The translations under genes were made by a program, and so were the position numbers. Positions 1-12,300 of a stretch of 64,000 bases of DNA are shown here, piece by piece. Origin of the DNA: Lumbricus rubellus (taxonomy: Eukaryota; Annelida; Clitellata; Crassiclitellata; Lumbricidae). Each line of letters starts with the position of its first letter. Position 1 is the first letter of the stretch. The stretch covers positions 33,209,719 to 33,273,718 of the forward strand of contig OX243811.1 of NCBI GenBank assembly GCA_945859605.1, given 5' to 3'. A model generated the notes under the pieces. That model saw only the letters and a program-made list of their open reading frames with translations, was not told the origin of the DNA and did not search any database.

Positions 1-110
1 TTTGTTTGTGAAGAAAATCGATTTCAGGTATCCGGCCGAAATTCGTTTCAGGGAGTCGGGTTTGGGGATTCAGTCCGCACCCGCTATAGTTAGGAGCAAC
101 AGAATAAGAT
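1..110. repeat. Diverged dispersed repeat, copy 1
   Basis: This stretch resembles 27638-27712. Both contain a block reading ATCCGG(C/T)CGAAATTCGTTT, followed by GGGTTT(G/C)GGG and then a TC(C) stretch. The copies are clearly diverged. No coding potential or target duplication is visible, and the left part may lie outside the window. The repeat family is unknown. Confidence 0.4.
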
Positions 111-662
111 ACATGCTTTCATATTTAATTTTTGGTGATTAATGTTTAACGCTAAATCCAGCCACCACTGAAATGACTAGTTGTAGATGCTTTAGCATGG
201 CACAAGCTTAATTGGAAGTTGTTTATTATTTATTTGCATTTCAGTGCAAGGTGACCATGCCACAGAGCTGTGAAGACACTATATTAAGTGGGTAAGTAGT
301 ACTAAGTACCGGTATCATTTACTAAATCAATTGCTTATCTGCACTCTGGTGTACATATATCTTAACAACAATCAACTATCAATATGCGTACAACATCCTA
401 ACTATATAAGATTAGTCTTGTGCTGCAAATAGGCAATGGTCGTGCAATCGTGGTCACAGAATGTATTGCTGGGGTTTACACTAATTGAAGTGCTATGTTT
501 CTGTTGTCATATTAGTAGTTCAAAGCATTCTGAGTCTGATTATTAGACTTAATGGAGTTATTGCATACTACAAGTTAACAACATCCTTTAATGTAGATTT
601 AACTCAAATGCGCCACAGTTCAGTTGTTAATTTGCCTTTATAGATGTTCTATGGTGGAATAA
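111..662 (+). other. Upstream region of the PMP34-like gene
   Basis: No open coding exon was found here. A plausible noncoding 5' exon lies at about 243-292: a pyrimidine-rich tract ends in CAG and the segment ends at GG|GTAAGT. A second good acceptor, CCTTTATAG, lies at 643, 20 bases before the chosen start codon. The first intron may therefore separate an untranslated exon from the coding exon. No TATA box was convincing. Confidence 0.3.
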
Positions 663-3600
663 ATGCAATTTTCACCAGACAAAGGAGAAAGTGGCTTGCC
701 ACCTTCATTCCAGAATTTAGTTCATGCGATCTCAGGAACTCTGGTGAGACTATCCTTAAATGCTTTCTATTGAAACACTTACTCAAACAAACAAAAATTT
801 ACATTGAGATATATGCGCATAACTTTAGTAATTCAAATCAACTTGAGAAATATTATTGATTTTGCAACAAAATCAGCAGATATATGACATTGCTTTTTGT
901 TCTCATGTATTGCTTCATAACTGCATGTTAGAGAACTTTGAATCATTGCTCTCTTTTTATAGTGCAGAGTTTGGAGCTGTATGAAGTGCTGTGTTATAAA
1001 GAGGTTGCATTTAGCTGAGATTGTCTCAGATTGCAATCTACAGTTAAGTTTCTAGTGCATATAATTATTTCAAACACTTGCGATGTAAGGGGAATTTTGA
1101 ATTGATTTCAGTGTATTAATATTTTACGCTTGTTTAATTTTCAATATAGTGTCAACGGCACCCCTATGTCAATTATATGAATTCCTTATCGTTGGCTTTA
1201 TATTTGCTCTGTGATTTCTTTCACTTTGCATACATGTACCTGTCATGTTCTGGTTGATGCAGGGTGGTGCGTTTTCAATTTCGCTTCTGTTTCCATTTGA
1301 AACTGCAAGGACAAGATTACAAGGTGACATTAGAAAAACTTTTGTGCAGACATGTATGCATGTACTGTTTGGCACTTAATTTGTGTTTCTTTCTTGTTAC
1401 TGTATTGCTTTGCTCATGGATGCACTTCATCTTAAATACTTTTAAACTGTTGGACCGCGTACATCAATTACGAGGAGTTTCTCTATAGTTCATTGAAACA
1501 GCATATTAGTTTTTGCTGGTTGCTGAGTTGCCTTATTGCATTACTTCAAGTGTTAGTGTAAAATGTAAATGCTACTTGTTGGTAACTTTTGTTCCCGCAT
1601 CATTTTGTTCCATTTAATTTCTTTATTGCATGCCAACTGCTTTTGCTTAATTACCCTGCCGAACTAGAGTCACAGTTTTGCCCAGTGCACTTTCAGTATT
1701 GTACCGTTTTGCAAACAATTCTTGATGTGAAGCAGGTTTTTAACACCAGGTTTTTTTGTTTAGTGGACGACAAAAGACAAACCAAAATCTCTGTCCAAGT
1801 AATTCGAGATCTCATACGGGAAGAAGGATGGTAAGAGCAATTCTGAATCTGATGTAAAGAACTAAAGATGTTATAGCTGTTTGCTGTAACAGATAACATG
1901 CATTGATGCAATTAGTCAGGTATGCAAGATATTCCATGTGGCAAATAGCTCAATAATCAGTTTAACTTGATTTATAGAATTTCGCTATGAAAGATGATTA
2001 CTCCGATGACTTATATTATAATATTATCAAATTAATATACCGGTACTTACTTTTTGTGAAATTATTTCTTAAGTCAGATTATTAATTGAAGTCACATGAT
2101 TAATGGAGTGTTTTATTAATTGATTGATTACATTGATTGCATGATTGGTTGATTGACACAGGCAATCGTTGTACAGAGGCTGGAAGTCACTTCTGGTCAG
2201 CTTATCAGTCACCAACTTTATTTACTTCTACTTCTTCTATGGCTTTCGGTCTCATAATTGGTCTTCTTCCAGAGATCATCCCTCAGCTTCCAAAGTTCTG
2301 CAGAATGTTTTCACAGATCTGGTCGTTGGAATCGTGGCAGGTTTGTGCTCAGATCAAGGTTATCCCATGTTGAACTGGTTTTTAGTGATCTAGTGACCGC
2401 ATCCTAAATTGAGATTTCCATGTCTGCAAACTAGGCTTATTGTTTCCTAATCCGATTACTTAATTTACTTTAAGTTAAAGTTTTTCTATTACAGGAATAA
2501 ATAAGAGAGGGTTGATAAAACGGATGTAGAATGAGAATCAATTTACTCCAGAATTGAATGTAGATGCTTAGGGGTTAGACAATGGCTCTAAATAAGCACA
2601 TTCTGTATGCAATTGGCTGGTAATTTGGATTGAAAAAGGGCGTAACCTGGTAATTGGCTGGAGAGCAGAATCGAAGGGTTGGAGTCATGTGACTAAGCTA
2701 CAGGCTGGGTGTCCACAATAGGGAGCAAATGGTCCCATCTGAATTTAAGCAACAAAAAATTTATACCGGTTATTATGATTATTAAGGGTTCGGATATAGC
2801 TGAAAACGAGATACCAGTATGCTACAAAAATACCCCTTTATCGTGTTGAATGTTTCCAAAAACATTGGTGGCTGTTGGATCCGCACCAGACCATTGAGAC
2901 CAACCAATTGCTTGAGCAAGTGCTGAGATGACGCAATCGTTTGCTTGCAGCACCCACATCAGTCTCCATGGTAACAATGTGAAAACTTTGCTCCTCCTAT
3001 TCTGTGTTGTGTCCACAGAGAGTTGGAACCTGGTGGCCCAGATTGAAGTAGAAAGGGGATTTTGTTGCAGTAAATAGGTTGCAAGGCAATAGATAGGCAC
3101 TGTGTAGGTAGGCAGACATAGAGGTAGATAGGTGTGTAGACTGTAAAGAGACACAGAACTACGGATATGTTCATTACTTGGTTTGAGTGCTTTGAATTTT
3201 TTAACATGGAGTGTCTACATATTTTAAGCTTTTCAATCCTGTCGCCTTGTGTTTTTTTACCTTTGTCCGCCAACTTTTTTTGTGCTGTTTTGTGTCTAGG
3301 TATTTTGGCAGTTCTTGTTTCAAACCCTTTCTGGGTTGTAAACACAAGGCTGAAGCTACAGGGTGTGAAGTTGGTTGGGACTTCTCTTCGGCCTTTGCCA
3401 AAAGACACTGCTTATCGTGGAATAACAGGTTGGGTGGTCTGTAATAGTAAATTAGTAATAGCAAATTTATTTAGTGCCTTTCAGAAAAGGACATTATAAA
3501 TAGGGACCTCATGACTTGACATTACAAAATCATGATCAATGATTCTTGTGCGTGTATACAATTAGAGGATTGCACTTTTTAAGAGTAGAGGGCTTATTGT

Positions 3601-6191
3601 TGGTTGCTTTCTTGCATTGATATAGCTCCATTGTTGAATGAAATTTGATAGAACATTCTGATATTTCCTAACAATTTGATGTACGACCTTTAAAGAATCT
3701 CACAAAGTAGTAGTTGTTGTTGAATTTTAAACAGTGATAATCCCGAAGACTGTCATAGATGGCACTGTGTACCAGTTGTCACTTGTACGCTGTGTATTGT
3801 CTTGTCTGACATTAGTTATGTGTGGCATTAGTTATGTGTGGCTCGTCATAGATGGAAGACATTTACATGTAATCTATCTGTTGTATTATCTTGTACTGAT
3901 GTTTCTGAGTTTTTTCTTGCAGATTGCTTTGTGAAAGTGGTAAAGAATGAAGGTTTTCTTGCACTGTGGAGTGGACTGTTTTCTTCGCTCATTCTTGTTA
4001 CAAATCCGGCAATTAACTTCATGACGTATGAAGCTCTGAAAAGGAACATCTTACCTGTATTGCAGAACTATGTACGGTTGCATCTAGAACAAATTGTATT
4101 ATAGAAGGCTATTTTGATACTAATAAGTTAGTTTATAAGTTGATCAAATCTAACTTTTTTAGCTCTAGCTGGGCTGGGAGCACCTCTGAGTAGCTTTCTT
4201 GATGAGGCGCTATATAAATTCTTGGAATGAATTATTGAATGAATGAATATCTTAGTCAGCCTCAGTGGCCACCTTTATAGATTATAATTATTTGTACTTC
4301 ATAATGCCTACTGGCATAGGCGTACGAGGCGGGGGTGCAGAGGGGGCAAATGCCCCCCCAAATTCGGGCAAACAGAGATCCGAACGACTAAAAAAAACCG
4401 GTCGTCAACTTTCGGGCAAATCAGGTTTTTCGGGCAAACACAGACCTGAACGACTAAAAAAAAAAGGTCGTCAACTTTCGGGCAAGTCAGGTTTTCGGGC
4501 AAACAGAGATCCGAACGACTAAAAAAAAAAGGTCGTCAACTTTTTCACGGATGTATTTTTCGGGCAGAAGTTCAATCTTTGCCCCCCCACTGCTGAAACC
4601 TCCCGTACGCCTATGCCTACTGGCTACTTTTGATTAAATATTCCAGACATTCAAAATACTCCAGGCAACTAAATTTCTTAGCAATGTTCTTTTAAATCCA
4701 CTTGCCTCAGGTTGCCTGAGAATGTGACAAACTAGGCTGGTTATGGCTGTGAAATTAAAATGTCTGTATAATAATATTAACATGAATAACTGTGAACTGT
4801 TCTGATAGGTCACAGAAAGCAGTCTCTACTTCTGTTTTGGAGGATTTGCAAAGCTGGTTGCCACCATCGTCACATATCCGATCCAGGTGGCACAGACCAG
4901 AGCCAGGGTAAACCAACTTTGTGGCAGACAATTTTATTCCATTTGATCATGATTACATTCTTTGAGGCAGTGCATGTTAGGCACAATTGCTTGTGTGGCT
5001 ACAATTGCTCCCAATAGTATGGTCGCAGAGTTTATTGTTGTTTGTCTCACCAGTTTTTTTCTTCTGATTTCTTGAAATGACGGCTGCAATATCCAACCTA
5101 TGTGACTGCTTCATTTTCAGAAATTGAGGTGTCAAAGGATTATATAGGATTTGTAGCTGTGCGTTTTTTGGTATTTGTGCAATATGCATGCATGTGCAAT
5201 GTTGCATGTATGTATGTAAAAGCTAATATGTAACCTTTGCTAAACTCACGAATGGTGACTAATGTCTGTGGTTTTTTACTTTTCTCCATCAATGATTTAC
5301 ACTGCATTGTTTAAAATTCATGCTTTGTTTTTCATGGAACCAAAATAAATATGTCCCGATTGTTAGGTTGCTTTAGAAAATCTCTAAATATCCTCCATCC
5401 AAATATTATGTTTTATCTGTGAGTTATGCAGGCTCCACTTGGCCGTATCTACATATTAACTTCTTGAACTATGTGGGTTATAAAATGTACATGCATAAAC
5501 AATGTGCCAAGGTTTTAAACTGTCTGGTGAAAAATCTAAAGCCAGACACTGTTGTACAGTGTTACTAGAAAGAGCGCCAAACTATTTGTTGTAAGATTAC
5601 ATTGCAGTAAGAATTGTTGACATACATTCAACGCCCCAGGGGGAATGCCGAATGAATGAATGAATGAATGAATGAATGAATGATGTGGTGCAGATTGAGT
5701 CTTGTTTGGATTTTCTTCAGACTGTTTAATATTTTTTTTGTAGGCAGGCATTGAAACATCTAGCATACTGTACAAGGCAACCACATGGTAAGGCTTATTT
5801 ATTCCTTTGCATTCAATTGTATATTTGCTCTTTATCTCAATAACTAATTACATGTACCTGGTAATTCATTCAGTTTAATTAGAACAAAATATACTGCTGA
5901 TTTATAAGATTTCTCAGAGTAGAAGCCTTCAATTTATGGAATCCATTTTCACTCATGTATTCCTATTTACATTGCTTGTTTTTTATCTCCTTTAATTAAA
6001 GTTTTCACTTGCATTTCCTGGCATTTGTTTGTTGTAGGCAGACGTTTTGTTTCTGGTTTCGTGGATTGGAATCAAAATTGGTTCAGACTGTCCTAACATC
6101 TGCGCTAATGCTTCTCACTTACGAAAATATCAGAGCAATGGCCACCTTCCTGCTGCAGACTTATCTTGAACAATTTTCGATTCATCAGTAA
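663..6191 (+). CDS. SLC25A17: Peroxisomal mitochondrial-carrier-family transporter (PMP34/SLC25A17-like)
   Basis: Nine coding exons: 663-743, 1263-1323, 1764-1830, 2162-2340, 3300-3428, 3923-4071, 4809-4907, 5744-5787 and 6038-6191. They sum to 963 nt, giving 320 aa; human PMP34 is about 307 aa. All junctions are GT-AG and in phase. The product has three carrier repeats. Their signature motifs are PFETARTRL in repeat 1, NPFWVVNTRLKLQG in repeat 2 and YPIQVAQTRAR in repeat 3. The PxWVVNTRLKLQG variant and the C-terminal GLESKLVQTVLTSALM block are characteristic of PMP34 rather than mitochondrial members. The family sits in the peroxisomal membrane and exchanges CoA, FAD and NAD-type nucleotides. 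The start is the first in-frame ATG of the exon carrying NLVHAISGTL, which aligns with the human N-terminal helix. Introns hold a hAT-like miniature element and a LINE 3' end. The end of exon 6 (donor TAT|GTACGG) is the least certain junction. Confidence 0.93.
4166..4250 (+). mobile_element. LINE 3'-end fragment with hairpin and microsatellite tail
   Basis: The stretch GCTGGGCTGGGAGCACCTC, a short loop, then GAGGCGCTATATAAATTC and a GAATGAATGA-type tail matches the 3' end of the LINE at 46524-47455. It lies in an intron of the PMP34-like gene. Only the last ~80 bp of the element is present. Confidence 0.7.
4307..4623. mobile_element. hAT-like miniature element with 8-bp target duplication
   Basis: The element (4315-4615, 301 bp) begins CATAGGCGTACG and ends CGTACGCCTATG, a perfect 12-bp terminal inverted repeat. 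It is flanked by a perfect 8-bp duplication, CCTACTGG, at 4307-4314 and 4616-4623. The interior holds about three tandem copies of a ~62-bp unit containing CGACTAAAAAAA and GGTCGTCAACTTTCGGGCAA. There is no coding sequence. The 8-bp duplication and CA..TG ends fit the hAT superfamily; the assignment is by structure only. Confidence 0.85.
5648..5683. repeat. (GAAT)n microsatellite
   Basis: About eight GAAT units in the intron before coding exon 8 of the PMP34-like gene. Similar tails end the LINE copies in this window, but no LINE body is recognisable next to this one. Confidence 0.7.
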
Positions 6192-6851
6192 ATTTCAGCG
6201 CATTAACTGTAATGTTGTTACACTTGATGTAATTACATTGTAACATGAGTACCCTATAATTTAAGAAAGTTAAACATGGTTACATCATGATTTTATTACA
6301 AAGTAAGATTGCTGAGCAGTTTGCAACTATTCAGTATGTTATTGCGCAATTGTTATATTTACAAGGTAATTTTATGGCAGGGTAATTACATGGCAAGGTA
6401 ATTACATGGTAGGGTAAATATATGTAATGTTTATTAATGTAATGTATATTGCTCTTTAAGTGGCCCAAACTGGTACCACCTGCACCAGCATATCAAAATG
6501 ATGTAAACGTCATTAAGAGACAAGTTTCCTGAGCTACGCAGTGTAACAGAATAGGAGCAGCTACAGGCAATGAGGCTTGCAACGCACAAACCATAACATG
6601 TAGCAGTACCTTGCATAGGTAGCCAAATCCAGTTGACCAACTTTTATCAAACTGACATGCTAGAGAAACAAGAAGCCATCTTGGCGATGTGCATGCACAG
6701 AGCCTTGCAGTAAGTGTATAGTAGTTATACTGGAATCACTGTATGATGATTCTTTACTAAATCAATTGCAATAAAATTGTACGCATTTGGTACCGGTAAT
6801 TATAATTTGTATATTATAGCAGTAACGTTTAACGTTAACGAAGTGTATATA
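6192..6851. other. 3' flank of the PMP34-like gene
   Basis: No gene was seen. An AATAAA lies near 6766-6771 and could serve as the polyadenylation signal. There are short repeats of GGTAATTACATGG-like words around 6365-6415. The stretch is otherwise AT-rich and featureless. Confidence 0.3.
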
Positions 6852-7694
6852 CACGGTGTCCCAATTGAAGTGAGCCCCTTTTTGTTTTGGCGATATACCT
6901 GTCAATTCTAAATGAAACTCTATAAACTTTTAGAGAATGTAAGAGGGATAAATTATCAATGTTTCCTGAAAATGTTATCCAATTTTGCCTACCGAGTCCG
7001 AAGTTATGCCCGTTCAAATTTGGGCAACGAAAATGTTAAGTTTCCAACATGTAAAAGATAGGAAATTAGTGTTAGCGCTGTTCTTCAAAGCTGATGTTCA
7101 AAATGTCCTCCATTAGCTCGAATGCATGCTCTAAGGCGTTTTCGCTATTCATTGATTGCATTGTCAACAATCCCTTGATCAAAACTATTCCATTCTTTCA
7201 CATTTCGCTGAACTGATCACTTTGAAGTTGAAGTGGTCGCTGGTCAACGTCACGTATGCGAGTTTCATAAGGTTGCGATGAGCCAGTTTCTGCTAGGAAA
7301 TTCCTTTAAAAACCGTTTGCACCGTAATGTTTTTCTTCTATTAATTTTTTAAATTTATTAAACTCAAGTCATTTTTGCAAAAATCATTTTTATTATTGTC
7401 CCCTAACATGGAAATGACGGAAATATGACGGAAATATTTATTAATTTAGAAAGTAAGGCGTGCAGTTGCAAGCAATAATTTCCTATCTTTTACATGTTGG
7501 TAACTTACAATTTCCTTTGTCCAAATTTGAATGTGCATAACTTTGGACTATGTTGATAGAATTTGATAAAATTTTCTGGAAACATTTATAATTTATCCCT
7601 CTGTCACGCTGTAAAATGTTATAGAGTTTCATTTAGAATTAACAGATATATCGCCAAAACAAAAAGGGGCTCACTTCAATTGGGACACCGTGTA
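6850..7694 (-). mobile_element. Mariner-like element with transposase remnant
   Basis: The body (6852-7692, about 841 bp) starts CACGGTGTCCCAATTGAAG and ends with its inverse. Similarity between the two ends extends about 80 bp inward. TA dinucleotides flank both ends, as expected for Tc1/mariner insertions. On the - strand, around 7090-7200, broken frames still read WNSFDQGIVDNAINE and RLRACIRANGGHFEH. The latter resembles the C-terminal (R)(C/K)I..GGHFEH tail of mariner/IS630 transposases. The coding part is mostly deleted and carries stops, so the element cannot move itself. Confidence 0.8.
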
Positions 7695-9168
7695 TAAGTT
7701 TGAAACTAAATTTTGATGTATATATTGGGATGAGTTATATTTTCTAAGTCATTGAAATGTTTTAGACAATGAATTGTGGTCGGTATGTAATAAGTCCGTT
7801 TTAATTTTTGTTTGATTTTTTTTAAACAGTGCTTGTCAAGTACTCTATTCCATTGAGGGCTTAGTCTATTGTCATTTGATGACTGCAGTTTTGATGTATT
7901 TATGACTTTTTGCTCAACAGAGAGAGAGCTGTCATTCCATGATTGTTTATAATAGTCAAAGTATCTCAATATGCAGTCTACAACTCTACATGTATGTTTA
8001 TCATTTCCTGAATTACTAACATGTTGGTTGAGCAACCATCCTGTAATGTCTGGAATTTAGTACAAACCTTCCTGAAGATAGTTGCCGCGTGAAGACCTTA
8101 ACATTCATTGACACCGCTTGATACTTGCTCAATAGATGACGATTGTACTTGGCTATGGAATTACTCAAATGCATGTCGGCTTACATGTGACAGTACCTGA
8201 TAATGTTTACTGTCATTTGCTTTGTGCTGTAGTAAAGCACAACTGCTAGTGCCCACAGTGAGACTATTCACAGCAAGGCCTTATAGGACCATGGTTTCTT
8301 CGTGAGCTATTAATCTTTTGTGTTGTTTATGTTTTCTTTACAATGAATGTTATTTACTAAAATCTTAATCAACGTTCTTTCAATTTGATTTGGCGCAACT
8401 GTTTTTCATATAAATGCAGTACTTGAGCGTTTGTCCATCAGTATTTCTTAAGTTTGTTGTTTTTTGCATTGTTGTTGATTTAAGATTTCTGACTAGAAAT
8501 TAATGCTCTATTACTTACTTACTTACTTATTTACAGGATCTATGATACGCCTCTGAGCGTGCTAGCAGAATAGGCATAACTTTGTGTCACTATGCGACTA
8601 AGGTCATGTCCTCTTGATCGTGCCATTTGGATTTGGCCCTTCTGATTTTCACCCCTTATTGGAAACTCTATTAGGCTAGGTCCTTGCGCTTTATAAATTT
8701 TTAGTTTACGATTACAATTACGAATTAACAGAAATTATTACAAATGATACACAAACTAAGCAAGAAGAACTCAAAATCTCCCAAGTTGGGAAGCCATGTA
8801 GAAATGGTGTCTTATTAAGTGTTCAAAGAACAAAATATTTTGAAATTTGAAAAACATTTTAAAATTTGAAAGCTGAGACTGAGACTAATCTGAGACTAAT
8901 ATCAAAATGTACACTGAAAAAGCCATGTAGCTGTTCAAAAACATAGCCTGTACAAACAATTATTATATTAACAGTCGATTATGCTCATTATAATACGACA
9001 ACATCATGTAGGACTAATATTAATTTTAGTCCCATGCAGGTATCATAATTATAGCTTAATAATAGTAGTAAATAAAATCATTATATCATGTAATAGCAAA
9101 TAGACCTAATTTTATTACAGTACATTCTGGGACTAATATTAAGTCACAGGTATGTTTTAAACCTTGGA

Positions 9169-9173
<5 letters not shown>
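7695..9173. other. Intergenic stretch without recognised features
   Basis: No gene or clear transposon is visible between the mariner-like element and the CIAO3 promoter region. The ORF at 7706-8035 on the - strand matches no family I know and has no splice context. A (TTAC)n run occurs at 8510-8530, followed by a GCCTCTGAGCG word that may be a very worn LINE 3' end. Confidence 0.3.

Positions 9174-9236
<63 letters not shown>
9174..9236. repeat. (CT)n/(CA)n microsatellite upstream of CIAO3
   Basis: A run of about 25 CT dinucleotides followed by CACACACAC ends about 155 bp before the CIAO3 start codon. GA/CT tracts are common in promoter-proximal regions, but a regulatory role here is only a possibility. 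The spurious RERERE ORF on the - strand comes from this run. Confidence 0.85.
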
Positions 9237-9242
<6 letters not shown>

Positions 9243-9250
9243 CAGCGAGT

Positions 9251-9316
9251 TGCTCATGAATATTTATGAGCATATCTCCAGACCTGCGTTGGTTTGGGTA
9301 ACAATGAATATTCATT
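9251..9316. promoter_or_regulatory. Two AT-rich palindromes in the CIAO3 promoter region
   Basis: TGCTCAT-GAATATTT-ATGAGCA lies at 9251-9272 and the perfect 14-bp palindrome AATGAATATTCATT at 9303-9316. Both contain ATGAATATT and lie 75-140 bp before the start codon. The second resembles the palindromic dimer sites of POU-domain factors. No transcription start is known, so this is a suggestion. Confidence 0.3.
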
Positions 9317-9390
9317 AGGTAGATTGAACCGCTGGCTAAGTACTTTACTTCTATTTCCACAACAACAGTTGCAGTCGCAGTTACAGTATA

Positions 9391-12300
9391 ATGGCGTCGC
9401 ATTTCAGCGGAGTTCTTCAGCTCACAGATCTAGATGATTTCATAACCCCGTCGCAGGTAAGAAATCAGGCAACTGTAAAAAAATCAATTCCTAACATAAA
9501 CGCGCCTACGATTATAAATTTTCCTCGTGCAAACGATCATAATTTTTCAATGTAAAACACGCGTTGCTAACACGTGTAATTTAAAGAATAATCTAGCGCT
9601 TTTACACGACGCATGTTCAATGATCATATTATTTTGTAAAGCAAAATTCCAACTCAAGCGCAATTTTTTTTTAAATTTGGCAAATTAGCGTGCTAGGCCC
9701 ATTGTATGACTACACAGAAATTATTAGTTTTCGCAGTTGAACAGATTTAAGGTTGTCGTCAGCAGGCTGATCGTTTTGTATTCTCACAGCTGTGCTGTTG
9801 AGCCTTTGAAGCTATCAGTGTTATGCCCAAGTGTTTAGTTTCTGATACAGGAGTGCGTTTAAATGTAAATTTAAAGTTTGCATTAAGAGATGTATGTGCA
9901 CTGAGTATACTTTCTTGAACCTCTATATACATAATTGTACAACTGTACATTGTTATGTTGAGCTGTACTGTAGATTCATGTGCATTTTATTATGAACATT
10001 ATGATGTACTGATGTAGGAATGTGTCAAGCCAATTAAGATTGACAAATCTGCAAAGACGAGTAAAATACATTACGAAAATGGCGATTCGTTTTCGGTGGT
10101 AAGGCTACATCTCACCCTTTTTGTATATGTAGAAAGTGACTCTATGCTAGTTAGTGATGACAAACTATCTAATCTCATTAGCCTAGAATATAAACTTAAA
10201 ATCATTCCTTTTTTTGTGATTTATATAATATTCTACACTTGTCCTGAGATAATTTCAAAGGGCAAAGACAATCTTAGGTATATATTCCATTTGATCAACT
10301 GCTTGTTGTATATGATAGCGTGTGTCGATCAGTTTTTACTACCAATAAACGAACATATAATTTCTCAGATGCCGTTGTAAAATATTCATCAGTTGACTAA
10401 ATATTACTTCTAATTATATAATGCTTTAGTAAGTGAAGTGAAAGCCAGTGGTTTTAATCTGGAGCCGAAATTAACTGATGGCAGAGTTACATCAAGGTAC
10501 AGACATTTCAGAATTTTCATGCAAACAGAGTAACAGTCGTTATATATATATTCTGCCGGGAGGCTCACCACTAAGTTCCATCAATGATTTCTCTGGGCAA
10601 CTTGATTGTCTGTATGCATACAGGGAAATTTATTATAATATAGTAGACCTGCATTTAATGAACAAATGAGTTGCACTGATATACATGAATATGTCATTTA
10701 TAACTAGTTCTATATGAACTTACAGGTTGCATTGCAGTTTACAATTTTACCTTAATCAAAACCCTTTTATAATATTACTGTGTGTTTTTTCTTTGATTGG
10801 CAATACTCTTGCATAGTGATACTTGCTTGTGAACATTTTTTATGAAGCACCTGTGGAACCTCTGAAAGATACGTTTCTTGGTACATGAATATTATGATCA
10901 TGTATTTCACTGAGAACAGAATTGAGGATGCATTGTACTGAGGATTTAATTGAGGAGACTGCATACGAATATGTTACTTTTGATGCTCTACAGAAAGAAG
11001 TCGAATTCAAGAAAGTCGAAATCACGCTCAACGATTGTTTGGCGTGCAGTGGCTGTGTTACATCTGCTGAAACTGTTCTTATCGCACAACAGAGCTATCT
11101 GGAACTTTATAAAGTGCTCGAAGAAAACAAGAAACAAGATGAGGTTACAACCGAGACAGTATCTCTGTATAAGTTTTTCTATTTCATATAAAAATTATAC
11201 ATTACTGGTGTGTTAAAATTGTTAAGTCTTTTTTTCTGGCTTTTTACAAATATCAGTATTAGGTTTTGGAGTTTGCTATTTATTTTTTCTGCTTTCCAAT
11301 GCATTGTTTTTGTATATAAAATATGCACTTGATATAACACCTTTTAAAAGCATTGCAGAAGTTGTGCCTGTGGTTACCTTAGTTCTGTGTGGTTTAAAAT
11401 GCATAAAAATCAGCAAGTTAATCTGTTAATAAATGATGTTCAGACAACTTGAGGCATCACCACTTAGTCTATACTAGCTGAATAGTTGCAGATTTGTTTT
11501 TCTGAAGCCAGAAAAGAGGAAAGTGGTGGTGGTATCCGTGTCGCCACAGTCGAGATCATCACTGGCCGTCAAATACCAGATGACTCCTCAACAGACAACT
11601 CAGAAACTATCCGGATTCTTCAGGCAGCTAGGTCAGACACTATGCTACACGTTACATAAATTTATAAATTTATTTGGAGATTGAAAATGATATATGCATG
11701 TAAAGGTGAAGCTGGTTTGGGGAAACAGAAGCATGTTCATTGGTATTTATGACAAGACGTTAATTTGACATTTTATGAGTGAAATTATCTGGCAATGGTG
11801 ACATTGAATTAGCTTTTGTGTTGGACAGTCTAAGCCATTTTGTTGTAATCAAAAGACTTTTGTTGTGCCATTACATGTTGTGTAAAGTGGAAGTCTGTTT
11901 GAAATTGAAGTTCTGTTGGTATGCGGAAATTAACCATTCATTTCTGCAGTTAAGTTGAGCTAACAGTCCATTTTCATTGATGACAGCTTAGAATTTTGTT
12001 CAGAGACTTTTAAAGTTTGAGTGACTGGAAATTTTAAAATTATTTTTGACGAAGACAGAAATTTATGTAGTCTTAGTTTTAATTTTTTAACTTTTGTTTA
12101 GGAATTTTGAAAATACATGCGTGGGTTAATTTATTTTGCGTTTTTGTGAACTTTATAATTTTGTAGGAGTCGATTATATACTGGACACAACCATTGGTCG
12201 CGAGTTCAGTCTTATTGAAAGTTGTCATGAGTTTGTCGAACGTTATCATCGCAGAGAGGTCGATAAGAAAGCCCTTCCTATGTTGGCGTCTGCATGTCCA

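Noticed and set aside
3734..3934. Extra membrane-segment exon before coding exon 6 of the PMP34-like gene
   Set aside because: Hydrophobic but intronic; the exon 5 to exon 6 junction (3428/3923) is in phase and matches the family without it.
9157..9402. ORF with RERERE repeat on the - strand
   Set aside because: Translation of the CT microsatellite opposite the CIAO3 promoter.
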